Source: Rotaria socialis
Taxonomy: Eukaryota; Rotifera; Eurotatoria; Philodinida; Philodinidae
Assembly: GCA_905331475.1 (NCBI GenBank)
Contig: CAJNYU010002435.1
Span: 91,431-155,430, forward strand
Length of the DNA stretch: 64,000 nt
Direction of reading: 5' to 3'
Numbering within the stretch: position 1 is the first letter of the stretch; each line of letters opens with the position of its first letter. Below the pieces are notes generated by a model. The model did no database searches. It was not told where the DNA came from and saw only the letters and a program-made list of their open reading frames with translations. Positions 1 to 9,726 of this stretch are shown piece by piece. A program made the translations under genes and the position numbers.

Positions 1-1514
1 AATGTGAATATGCTTGGTAAAGATATATCAATCATCATTTTATACTTATTTTGGTCACCTTCGTAACTATTTCCACTGTGCAACAACTAAATGTATGCTT
101 AAGCCTAAAAACATAGAAAAGCTACTTGCAACAGTATTACATTCGAATTAAGCAAGTAAGTAATAAATATGCGTATAAACGGAGTTTTAGCAATTAGTAA
201 CTAGACTTCCGTTCGTATCGCATTAGGAATAAGAAAGAAATATTACATTTTCAATGAAGTTCCAATGTATGTATTTTGTGAATATATTATAATGGTCTAC
301 TAAATTTACACTTTTATAGAATCTCACATACAAAAGTAGTGTCATCTGATTTTACTTCCAGTAGGTAATTAAAGTCCCTCCACGGCACAAAAGATTTTCT
401 CAAGATGTTATTACATATGACAAGTAAAATCATGGAAAGACAACCTTCTTTTTTTGCAATAAAATATTTCTCTGCCATAAGAACAACGCGAAGTTTTGCC
501 TTTGTGCTTCGAAAGATTGTAACAATATGTTGATTGAATTCTATCCACAATGAACTTGTCGGGAGGTTTTTGCTTTCATTTTTCTTTAGCACGATATATT
601 AAACTAATCTGAAGTTCAATCTTAACCTAATAATAAAGATATTTGAGATGATGATGATGATGATGATCTTAAGAATAAAGGTGAATCAGGCAAGATTAAA
701 TCAAACACGCAATACATAGAACGGAATATTGTTGAGTGCTATAATAAATTGATGAATTGATAAATTGACAAGTTCTTTGTTTAGTTAATCATTTTTATCA
801 ATAGTTTTTCTTTTACTGAATCATCTGAGATTTTTCTGCATCGTTTGCTAACTCTTGATTTCGTCAATTTTGTTCATTAATATTCATAGAAGTCTTATTT
901 TTTCGATTTTCTTTTGATGTATTCAGTTAGTTGATAATCGGATTAAAAATTCTTGGTGTCGTTTTTTTTGTTGCAGTTCTATTGAATTTTAACAGAGACG
1001 TATTGCAACCGGTCTATAAATATTTTCTCGTTGGCTTACTCATCGAAAAGATTACTTATAAAAGAAAAATTGAAATTATCACTTTCTTGATTACTTCATA
1101 GTTTGCGTGAGAGAGAAAAAAGTCGTCATCATTAACTTAACAACAAAAGTTCTCTCAAAAGAAAACAAGATAATTATTTTCGAAAGAAACATCTCTGACA
1201 AGGCCCTTTTACGACTATTAGTATGTGAAGATTTCAAGTCTCCACCAGATTTTTCTCTATATTTCTATTCTTACCATTGTCAGTTTCCATTTTTTTCTCT
1301 TTATTAATATGTCATTCGCTTCTTATTGCTCCTTCAGGCCTGTCTTTCTATCTCTATATAATTATACATGCGTGCATAATGTCAGAATATCATTTAGTTT
1401 ACATTTATATGTTAATAGATGACATGCTTTATGATGACACGGAAAAGAAAAGTACCTTTTTAATTAAATAAAATAACTTTAATAATATAATTTTAGATAG
1501 AAAACTGGTTACAA
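1..1514. other. Region without a supported gene, upstream of the GPCR
   Basis: AT-rich sequence. It holds a short GAT microsatellite (about 649-667) and a run of overlapping short plus-strand frames (1107-1471) with no recognisable content. A possible splice acceptor (ATTTTAG) ends at about 1497, just before the GPCR start, so the GPCR may have a spliced 5' leader. Confidence 0.5.
314..592 (-). CDS. Hypothetical 92-residue open frame
   Basis: An uninterrupted ATG-to-stop frame of 92 codons on the minus strand. The product ends with a hydrophilic segment containing WRDFNYLLEVKSDDTTFVCE and has a mildly hydrophobic middle, but no motif I recognise. Composition is compatible with coding but does not prove it. 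It could be the terminal exon of a gene extending upstream on the minus strand, or chance. There is no neighbour on the same strand to support it. Confidence 0.2.
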   Translation of the reverse strand: MLKKNESKNLPTSSLWIEFNQHIVTIFRSTKAKLRVVLMAEKYFIAKKEGCLSMILLVICNNILRKSFVPWRDFNYLLEVKSDDTTFVCEIL

Positions 1515-3383
1515 ATGAGTGTGCTCGTAGCAAATCATACCAGCATTTTAAACAATGCTACAATAGTAATATCATTAGCAGCAGCAAATCCATGTCCAAG
1601 ACAACGCAATATTACTCGACCGTTCTTATTTGTTCATAATTATGCGTTATTCTTTTTCGGTTCAATATTCAATTTTCTTGCATTTGTTATCCTTATGCGA
1701 CGTGCATTACGATGCCATTCGACATTCACTTATCTAGCATTTTTATCCCTATCAAATGGTTTACTATCATTAGTACATTTTTCCAAATGGATGCTTCAAT
1801 ATTATTTTCATATTTTAACTGAAAATTTTTTAATAACATGTCGTTTCGATCGTTTTCTATCGGATTTTTTAACACATTTCAGTTTATTTACATTAATATG
1901 TGTTAACATTGATCGAGCTCGAACTGTAACCAAAAGTTGTCCAAGTAGAAGATATCCCAAATCAAAATTTCATTTAGTATTAATGAAAGAATTTCTTGTT
2001 GCAACTATTTTGTGTGTTTTTCATTTTCATTGGATTATTAAATATGGCTCTGAAGGTAAATAATTCACGTTGTTTTCTTCTGTTATTAAAGATTTAGCAA
2101 TTACTTTCTGTCATTTAACAAATCTATTTTTCGGCTAACCCTTGCCAGATTTAAATAAGACATATGACTGCAAATAGATGTTGTCATCTTAATAGAAAAG
2201 AAAAAGATAAAAACAGGATTTACGATAATTTAATGAGCAGTAAATATTCATAAACCCACGCATCATTAGAAAGAATTTCAATCACGATAAACAGCATTTC
2301 AATAGATGTTTTTTTCATCTCAATTTAGTTTCCGATGATGAAAGACAAATAGTAGTATGTGACTATCGTGCAAATCAAAGAGCAACACTTTATATTTATT
2401 TTCTTACAACAATCTATCCACCATTTGAATTGGTCGTATTTTTTGGTCTTCCTCTCTTGATTAATATCGTTTGTACAATAATCATTATACGAAGTTTAAG
2501 TATACGAATGCGTACTGCTGAAAAATACCGACCATCAAAAGGAAGTCTTTCAGAGAATAGAAAGCAACACAATTCTGAAGGAATATTATCTTATATTTTG
2601 CCTACAAGAGCAAGTAAAACACATATACGTTCATGTTTTTGTTTTCAAATGCAATGTCGACGACATACACGTTTACGTTTAAAGATGGGTAGAACTCAAA
2701 AAAGTTTACATAAATATCGTGAAGAAAATGCAGCTATTGATCGACAAATATCAACTACAGATTCATCGATTGAGAATCAATTACAAGTGGCATTAAAAAA
2801 TACGTCTGATATAATAAATAGAAGTCATCGTTCAAGACGTACACGTGATATACATTTATCGGCAATGCTTATTAGTTTGAATGTTTTTTATTTATTATTA
2901 AATTCACCATTTCATTTTCATCAAACATTTGCAAAGCATTTTCACGATCCAAATCCAGATCCATGTAACGTGATGTTTTATGGTTTAATTTTTGATACCT
3001 TACAACAAACATTTTTCTCCATCAATTTCTTTTTATACGTTTTAACAAATCGACGTTTTCGAGAAGAATTCTATAAAACAATGACTATAATTGTATCACG
3101 TTGTAGACAAAATTCTTCGAGAAAAGAATACAATCATCGTACAAGTAAACTACGAATACGTTCATCAAGTATCAATACATCAGCAGCAGTAAAATCATCT
3201 TCAAATCATGATAATCTTATGATTGATGCATCGTCTCGTCAGAATCTTGATAGTATTATGTCTGACATAGAATCAACTACAATATCACCATCACAACAAC
3301 CACAACAAACAATCACATTAATTAATGAAAGTAATAAATGTATACAGAAATTAGTTATGTTCAAAGATTTACCAACAACTTAA
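1515..3383 (+). CDS. Rhodopsin-like (family A) G protein-coupled receptor, orphan
   Basis: Two exons, 1515-2055 and 2329-3383, joined by a phase-1 GT-AG intron, give 531 residues. Seven hydrophobic segments lie near residues 38-62, 72-98, 113-133, 159-176, 213-236, 357-379 and 397-420. Cys109 (top of TM3) and Cys191 (second extracellular loop, VVCDYR) form the expected disulfide pair. N-terminal N-glycosylation sequons are at N7, N14 and N32. The DRY box reads NIDRARTV (131-138) and NPxxY of TM7 is degenerate (SINFFLY, 411-417). Intracellular loop 3 is about 120 residues, basic and Ser/Thr-rich, and the C-tail is Ser/Gln-rich. This resembles the divergent peptide-receptor-like GPCRs expanded in rotifers. 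The ligand cannot be inferred. The start is the first ATG, after a putative acceptor. Confidence 0.88.
2056..2328 (+). other. GPCR intron (phase 1)
   Basis: The donor GTAAAT follows exon 1 and the acceptor CAATTTAG precedes exon 2. Joining the exons restores one frame that continues TM4 into the Cys-containing second extracellular loop, which supports this boundary. At 273 bp it is longer than most introns here. Confidence 0.85.
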
Positions 3384-4111
3384 ATGTTTGTAAAAGACAA
3401 TTTGTAAAACAACAAATAATTCTTTAGTTAATTCGATACATCTATAAAGTTATAAAAGTTTTATGAATTATTTTTTTCCGCTAATCTTCATACATTATTA
3501 TCCCTAAACATGTTAGACTATTTCGTTGCGTGATTTATATTTAATGGGACTTTTCTGTACACGAATATTTGCTTTTCTTTCATTCTTCTTATCGTCTTAA
3601 TTCATTGTAGAGTAAACTTGTAATTATAGTGTTCAATTTCATATCTTGTTTCTGAAGTTGTATGTCGTTCGCTCAAATTGAGTTTAAATTTTAATGAAAA
3701 TATGAACTCATCTCAGTCAATTACATTTTAAAAAGTATTGTTTGTTAATGTTAATAAATGTCTTTTAAATATTCCTATGTTCAAGGATATACTTAATGCC
3801 CTTGGTGTAATTTTTTTTCGTGATTAAATATGCTCAACGACAACACTGGTCCTGACCTTGTTCACATCGTCGTACAGCATAATTTCATCGTTTCACTGAA
3901 TGATGAAAATAAATAATGTAGTTTGTTATAAAGAGAAAAAAACTGCCAAGAGAAAGATTTGTACGATGCATAGACGACAGGAAAAAATGCTGCATTTTTG
4001 CAATCGAATGGTAGCATGAAATAATACTTTGAAAACGATTAACTATCAATCAAATACACAATTATTAGTCTTCATTCAATTGATATCGATTTAGTGTCAA
4101 TATTTAATCTA
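3384..4111. other. Intergenic region
   Basis: AT-rich 3' flank of the GPCR and upstream region of the small ORF at 4112. No gene, RNA or repeat recognised. A TTTAG acceptor-like site at about 4093 precedes the next ORF. Confidence 0.5.
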
Positions 4112-4351
4112 ATGGCTGATAAACCGGATCTTATATGGCAAGTTTTTCAAGCTATTCAAAGTAATGATAATGGTGAGAATCTATGGAATTTACTTGATCA
4201 ATTAAGGACAACAACATCGGATGATGGTATAGTTTACATGACGTATGGAAGTGAAACACCACAATCATTAGCAGAAAAACTTCATAGACAAAATTTATTT
4301 AAACTGATTCAACTTCATCAGAAATTAAGCTCTCTTCGAGCGCAATTTTAA
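4112..4351 (+). CDS. Small orphan protein, 79 residues
   Basis: An intact frame from an ATG in a TCTAATGG context gives a 79-residue hydrophilic, probably helical protein starting MADKPDLIWQVFQAIQSNDN and ending in a basic/aromatic helix-like stretch. It has no signal peptide, no membrane segment and no motif I recognise. Codon use (GAT, CAA, TCA, AAA) resembles the well-supported genes nearby. A potential splice acceptor lies 19 bp before the ATG, so it could also be the last exon of a longer gene. The function is unknown. Confidence 0.45.
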   Translation: MADKPDLIWQVFQAIQSNDNGENLWNLLDQLRTTTSDDGIVYMTYGSETPQSLAEKLHRQNLFKLIQLHQKLSSLRAQF

Positions 4352-5497
4352 TTTTAATTATAATATAATTGAGAATTAAATTGCGAAAAAAAGAAGGATC
4401 ATATATATTATACGTTTATTACGTATAAACAATAACTAGAATCAAATGACAAGATTTTGTTTCTATTTGTATATTCTAATAGAAGGCGACATTAGGTTGT
4501 ATCTTATTAAGAATAAATAAACGTTTTCTAATTATCATATTTATTCGTTGGCGAGTAACGTCATCGAAAAAGCATATTTTGTTTTTTCTTGAATAACCTT
4601 TATTGAAAATAGATTTTTATCAGTATCTATGAGTTACCAAGTTCTTGTCTTGTACGAATTTTCAACATAAATTTACGTCATTTTGTCATTATAAACTTGT
4701 AGTATGCACTTTCTGGAACATAATTTAGTGTCTGAAGGATGTTGTCACGAGATAGAATTTTAGTTTTCTCATTGCTATTTAATGCTCATGGGCTCTTCTG
4801 TCAGGGCATTGTAATCACGTAAGAGTTGCCATTTTTACTGCATTAATTAATGTAAAAACCAACAGAAAATAATTCATAACTAATTCATAAACGAGTTCAA
4901 ATTTTGTATTGCTTGTTGTTTGATGAGTAGATAAGATAAAAAGAATCTTGTTCTGTTTAGATATTCGTTTTTGCATAAATAAAATGTTCTAATATTTAGA
5001 GTATGAAAAAAAAACCACTGACACTATAATAGCTATCAAACAAATCATTGAAAGGAATATCTCTTCTTGTAAAACAATAGTCTAGAAAACATCATTTATT
5101 GTCTATATACTTCATCTTTCTTTGATAATGACAAAGACCAGTTTCTAGCCAGATTTCCTGCATTGTTTTTTGTCAGAATTCTCATTTCATTTTAACTGAG
5201 CTTCTATCTAATATGCTTATTGTATTTGTCATCTTGTAGACTATGAATCTATAAGGCCATCGTTAATTATATAAATTTTACATCGGTTATCTTTCAATTT
5301 GACGTCTATCATTTGACTAACACAATGCAGTTCGTCGTAAACAGTGTTCAAATGAATATACAAAATGATATGCACTGAAAAGTAAACTAAATAATATGAG
5401 AAAAATTTCATTGTAATAGTGTTTTCTATCAAAGAAACTGAAAGATGATGACAAATTGAAGAACTGCATGTTCATTAAACGATACAATAGTACCGAG
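4352..5497. other. Intergenic region
   Basis: AT-rich sequence between the small ORF and the left target duplication of the composite hAT-like element. No coding frame or repeat is supported. Confidence 0.5.
5490..5497. repeat. Left 8-bp target-site duplication of the composite element
   Basis: GTACCGAG directly precedes a terminus starting CAGAGATGCC. The matching GTACCGTG follows the other terminus at 9719-9726, one mismatch in eight. The left copy fits the nTnnnnAn preference reported for hAT elements. Confidence 0.6.
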
Positions 5498-5509
5498 CAG
5501 AGATGCCAC

Positions 5510-5829
5510 CAGGCCAGCACAAAAAAACTTTTTTTTTAAAACTGTAGCCTCTCCTGATCCGTCCATATAATATTGAACCAGGTTAACAGACTATGCCAGC
5601 TCAAAGTTATTGACCTGATTCAAGACTTTTTTGTATGAAAAATATTGATGATAATTTGTCTTTTTTTTTATTAATTTACTATTAAATTGATACAAAAAGA
5701 TCATACAAAAAAGACTTGAATCAGGTCAATAACTTTGAACTGGCATAGTCTGTTAACCTTGGTAAATATTATATGGACGGATCAGGAGAGGCTACAGTTT
5801 AAAAATAAATTCTTTTTTTGCTGGCCTGC
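5510..5829. repeat. Large palindrome (inverted repeat with ~60-bp loop)
   Basis: Arms of about 100 bp at 5538-5638 and 5700-5800 are almost perfect inverted copies, for example TAACAGACTATGCCAG against CTGGCATAGTCTGTTA. The symmetry extends outward through A-tracts to GGCCAGCA and TGCTGGCC. There is no coding potential. It appears to be a MITE-like insertion inside the left terminus of the larger element. Confidence 0.75.
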
Positions 5830-5865
5830 AGGCCGGCTAGAGTCCTGCAGGTCAACCTTGTCCTA

Positions 5866-5990
5866 CCCTACCCTGCCCTGCAGGGCAGGATAGGGCTAGG
5901 GTACAAAACTCGTAGGGCAGGACAGGGTTAGGGTATAAAGCTCGTAGGGCAGGGTAGGGTAAGGTTACAAAAAAATATATTTAGGGTATA
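5866..5990 (+). repeat. Left subterminal G-rich repeats (AGGGCAGGGTAGGG type)
   Basis: Several tandem variants of CTCGTAGGGCAGGRYAGGGTT with intervening ACAAA or ATAAA follow a small palindrome CCCTGCCCTGCAGGGCAGG. The same motif family recurs at 9517-9675 and, in diverged form, in the MITE at 43420. This suggests a shared transposase-binding repeat. Confidence 0.6.
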
Positions 5991-6840
5991 CGTAGGGTGT
6001 AGCTCATACAAATAAAAATTTTATAGAGTAGAACTTAATACATATTTCTGACATCTTTTTGATCAAAAACCGTATAAAGAGTGATATCATAATCTAAATC
6101 GAATGGGTAGAGTAACAACGAACGGAAAACAATGGCCTATTGTTTAGTACTATGTTTACATAAACTGACGAGTTCAGTCACTTTTGATTATTTGTCTAGT
6201 AAATGTGCATGTAAATGTAATAAAAAATATCTTCGAAATCATCTCGACATCAACGTATTGTTAGTACAAACGGGCGAGTTTTGGAAGAGAGAAGGCAAAA
6301 TTTAAGTGGTGATGTTGTAAATGACATTTCACTTTTAAGAAACTTTCGAAATATTTATTAGTGCGGTGCGAAGCACAGCATTTATGTAGTCCTGCGCGAG
6401 TTTTCTTTCTTTGTTCCTTTTTTTTAAACTCGACATCCAGATTATATATTGCTAACTTGTGACGCGATGATGTAGACAACCGAACATCAGAAAAAACTGG
6501 TTAAAACGTGAAGTGAAAGAATCGAGATAATAGATGTACCATTTTTTCCAAAAATCTTTATAGCTACTTCCATTGACTCGCAAATTGATTCCCGAAAAGA
6601 GGATTTTGATCAAATTTTATTTTGACATAATTAAAACGAAAATCAAAACGCTAAAAGTTAGGCACTTTTAGATCAACATTTATAAATGGATCCTATTCTA
6701 AAAAATCAAACACATAAATAATAAAGTAGAGTCCTCTACCCAGGTCGTTCCTACCCGACCGTAAACGGTCGTACACCAATCATTTACGTTGGAAAACGGC
6801 ATTCGTTTACAGTGGCCGTTTACGGCAGTCATATACGACG

Positions 6841-7042
6841 TTTTACGGTGTATTACGTTAATCGTAATCAATGACCGTAAACGTTCGCCTTTTACGACTA
6901 CCGTGAAAATACGGCGACTGTAGACGACGGTTATATACGAAGTTTTACGAGGTATTACGTTAATCGTAAACAGTGAACGTAAACGTTTGACTTTTACAAC
7001 TACCGTGAAAATACGGTGACTGTAAACGACATTTAGAATATG
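6841..7042 (+). repeat. Tandem duplication, ~102-bp unit
   Basis: Two successive copies each contain TATTACGTTAATCGTAA, CGTAAACGTT, CTACCGTGAAAATACGG and GACTGTARACGAC, offset by about 102 bp and roughly 85-90% alike by eye. The open frame across it on the minus strand is a by-product of the repeat. Confidence 0.65.
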
Positions 7043-7048
7043 CGATAA

Positions 7049-7370
7049 CAAGGGGAAACAAACTGATTTCAATAGGCGAAATCAATCGAAATCGCATGAA
7101 ATTGGACGAAATCATCGAAATCAGTAGAAATCATGGATATCATTGGAAATCATTGGCAATCATGGAAATCATCAGAAAACAAAAGGGATTATTTCAAATA
7201 GCTAAAAATCATTCGAAATAATTTCAAACGATCTGAAAGGTTTCAAGTAAATTAGCCCGATTTCACATGATTTCTTTGATTTCTTAAACTTTCTATCGAT
7301 TACCACACAATCCGGATGATTTTTGATCATTTCTAATTATTTCTACTGATTTTGATAACTTTTTGGCGCC
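7049..7370. repeat. GAAATC-rich block related to the 63.3-kb MITE
   Basis: It begins CAAGGGGAAACAAACTGATT, nearly the same as the MITE terminus at 63306, and continues with many short GAAATCATYG-type repeats that turn into CATGATTTC-type in the second half. The right terminus is not preserved, so this is a truncated or diverged relative. Confidence 0.55.
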
Positions 7371-7379
7371 ATTGAAAAT

Positions 7380-7471
7380 CTTGAGGGTGTGGATGTGGGT
7401 GGATCTGGGTAAAACCGCTATTTTCCGTTAATCCACATTCGGACTCCCACACCCATAACCACGCCCTCAAG
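7380..7471. repeat. Short palindrome of GTGTGG-type telomere-like repeats
   Basis: CTTGAGGGTGTGGATGTGGG on the left is mirrored by a C-rich strand ending CCACGCCCTCAAG. The G-rich arm resembles the TGTGGG telomere repeat described for bdelloid rotifers. A related G-rich stretch, not palindromic, lies at about 9225-9270. Confidence 0.5.
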
Positions 7472-7484
7472 ATTTATTTTCGTT

Positions 7485-7820
7485 ATTAGTTATTCAATTC
7501 AGGGTTAGATTTAAAATCCACAATCTGAAATCAGATTTATCTTCGATTTCGTGTCGCGCAATCATTCACCTTCTTGTTTCGCTCGAGAATTTCTATATAT
7601 AGGCAGATTGTTCTTCGCCTGTAGTTATTGAGTTCAGTGATAGATTTAAAATCTGAAATCAGACTTATCTTTGATTTCATGTCACGCAATCATTCACCTT
7701 TTTGTTTCGCTCGAGAACTTCTACATATAGGCTGTTTTTCCTTCGCTTTTAGTTCTTTAGTTGAGGAATAGATTTAAAAGCCGAAATCAGATTTATCTTC
7801 GAGTTCTTGTCGTCGAATCT
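7485..7820 (+). repeat. Tandem repeat, ~130-bp unit, about 2.5 copies
   Basis: Recurring landmarks are TAGATTTAAAA, GAAATCAGAYTTATCTTCGA, GCAATCATTCACCTT, TTTGTTTCGCTCGAGAA and ACATATAGGC or a variant, seen at about 7505, 7640 and, in part, 7768. No coding frame runs through it. Confidence 0.65.
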
Positions 7821-7999
7821 TGTTTGACCACTTTCCCGATTCAAGTCAAGTAACATGTTCACGTTTCAGTTTGTTTTCCGGTTTTCTCTTAAATCCCTAT
7901 TTATGTTCCAGCGAATCCCCAGTCTCTCAGAAACCACTTGATTTTCAAGCCGAAATGCACTGTCTTTTTGACCCAGAAATGTAATCTTTCTCAAATCCA

Positions 8000-8360
8000 A
8001 GTGGAATCGTTTTGAAATCTTATTGAAATATAAATGAAATCCATTTCAAATCCAAATAAAATCTTTTTGAAATGCGAATAAAATCTTTTTGAAATCTGAA
8101 TGAAATCCATTTCAAATCCAAATGAAATCTTTTTGAAATCCAAATGGAATCTTTTTGAAATCTAAATGAAATCCATTTCAAATCTGAATAAAATCTTTTT
8201 GAAATCCAAATGGAATCTTTTTGAAATCTAAATGAAATCCGTTTCAAATCTGAATAAAATCTTTTTGAAATCCAAATGGAATCTTTTTGAAATCTAAATG
8301 AAATCCGTTTCAAATCCAAATAAAATCGTTTTGAAATCCGAATGAAATCTGTTTGATTTG
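8000..8360. repeat. 66-bp minisatellite built from ~22-bp subunits
   Basis: The unit combines AAATCTTTTTGAAATCC, AAATGGAATC and AAATGAAATCCRTTTCAAATC modules. The cleanest copies repeat every 66 bp between about 8110 and 8330. Because 66 is a multiple of three, the minus strand reads as a periodic open frame (22-residue period). No start context or conserved domain supports a protein. Confidence 0.7.
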
Positions 8361-9330
8361 CAGGTGAAATCATCGAGAGTAACGAATGGAAAACGGCCGT
8401 TTACTTTGATGTACGGTAGTCTTGGTGGTCGTAAACGGCTGTGTATGTTAAGATACGGCGATACTCGTTGTCGTAAACTGTCGTTTCGTTCAAAATACGA
8501 CCGTGTCATGGCACTGCTTTTAACGTTTACGGTAGTTTGGTTTCACCGTTTACGTCACGGTGGGTTACGGCCGTAATACGGGGCATACCAAACGGTTTAT
8601 TTACGGCCCGTATACGGTCGTAACCCTGACGGTTAGGCGGTTTACGGCCACTGTAATGTTCGTCCTTGGTATAGCAGATAATATGTACTTGTTTTCAAGA
8701 TCGATATCAAAGCTTTCAAAGAGTCTCTATCGATATCTCACTTCAGATGGCTTCTCTGATTCATTTACACTGTAGCATCACTTAATTCTTATTAATCATT
8801 ATATTAACTTTATCTTTAAAAAAATATTATCATACATCATCTTTCTCAATTGCTAGCTCTTTTTTCTTAATTCTAGATCCTATTCGCCACGCTCACAACT
8901 AAACAAAAACAAAATTCAAATATTACGTTTTTTAAAGTCACTAAACTTTCGACTTTTTAAAATTTTTTTACCTAGAATCGATTAAAATCTTCACTTAACG
9001 ATAACGAAGATTTAACTTGAAAGAAACTATTTTTTATTCTCTCACTTAATCAAGAGATAATATTCGTTCTCACTCAGGAGTTTGAACCCTGTTGAATCTC
9101 AACGAGAAACGATTCTGTAAATAATTCAACTCAATTATTTAGTAAAATACTACTGCAAGACTGATGGTTCGAAAAAATCAGCATTGTCAAAAGTTGAAAA
9201 ACGAAAAGATTTCTACTGAAAACGTGAGGGTGCGGGGTGTGGGAGTGGGTGTGGATGTGGATGAGGGTTTAGACAGAATAACACCCACAGCCGCCCCTTT
9301 ATTTGCGGAAGCAGCTGTTCTCAATACTGG

Positions 9331-9395
9331 AACCTGTGCTTCGCACCGCATTTCGTAGTCGACTAAAGCTCGAGTACCATCTAGTTAATTTTGTA
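9331..9395 (-). repeat. Dispersed repeat copy (GAAATGCGGTGCGAAGCA family)
   Basis: The reverse complement reads TAACTAGATGGTACTCGAG followed shortly by CGACTACGAAATGCGGTGCG. It closely matches 63741-63795 on the plus strand. Shorter relatives occur at about 6345-6390 and 9805-9850. It is probably the end of an unclassified mobile element. Confidence 0.6.
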
Positions 9396-9516
9396 TTTGA
9401 TTCTCGTTGAAAATCAATAAATTATATTGAAACAAAATGAAGAAAAACTTCATGCTGACTTTTACTTGGACCTGAAACTCTAAGGATCTGATAGGGTGTA
9501 AAATGAAAAATCTCTG

Positions 9517-9675
9517 TGATAGGGTAGGGTTGGGTAAGGGTACAAAGCCCCTAGGGCAGGGTAGGGCAAGGTTACGAAGTCTATAGGCTAGGGTAGGGCT
9601 AGGGTAAGAACGCCGTAGGGCAGGGTACGACAAGGGTACGAAGTTTTACGATAGGGCAGGGTTAGGGTACAAAAG
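9517..9675 (+). repeat. Right subterminal G-rich repeats
   Basis: Tandem variants of TAGGGCAGGGTAGGGCAAGG with interspersed ACGAAG or ACAAAG. They mirror the left subterminal set and lie about 45 bp inside the right terminus of the composite element. Confidence 0.6.
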
Positions 9676-9718
9676 TCTTAACCTGCAGGACGCTAAGGCC
9701 GGCCTGGCGGCATCTCTG

Positions 9719-9726
9719 GTACCGTG
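9719..9726. repeat. Right 8-bp target-site duplication of the composite element
   Basis: GTACCGTG follows the right terminus ...GGCATCTCTG and matches GTACCGAG at 5490-5497 at seven of eight positions. Confidence 0.6.

Larger units (their letters stand above)
6731..8682. repeat. Nested element with TACGG-rich ends and imperfect inverted termini
   Basis: The left end reads CTCTACCCAGGTCGTTC. The reverse complement of the right end reads CTATACCAAGGACGAAC. Both are followed by CCGTAAAC-type repeats. A 102-bp tandem duplication lies at about 6841-7042, and further TACGG/CGTAAACGG copies lie at 8385-8665. I found no target duplication, so the boundaries are approximate. Confidence 0.4.
5498..9718. 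mobile_element. Composite hAT-like DNA transposon (non-autonomous, nested)
   Basis: Termini are inverted copies: CAGAGATGCCACCAGGCC at 5498 and, on the opposite strand from 9718, CAGAGATGCCGCCAGGCC. Both are flanked by near-identical 8-bp duplications. CAG-start termini with 8-bp duplications are the hallmark of the hAT superfamily. Just inside each end are G-rich repeats of the AGGGCAGGGTAGGG type (about 5866-5990 and 9517-9675). No transposase frame is visible. The interior is made of other repeats: a palindrome at the left end, TACGG-rich blocks, a GAAATC-rich block, a roughly 130-bp tandem repeat, a 66-bp minisatellite and GTGTGG-type sequence. It looks like a non-autonomous element that collected other insertions. 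Confidence 0.6.

Noticed and set aside
6698..7072. 124-codon minus-strand frame
   Set aside because: It overlaps the 102-bp tandem duplication and TACGG repeats. The internal repetition mirrors the DNA repeat, not a protein family.
8020..8373. 117-codon minus-strand frame of repeating KRF/ISFRFQKD units as a protein
   Set aside because: It is fully explained by a 66-bp minisatellite with stop-free phase inside a mobile element. There is no domain, start context or splice support.
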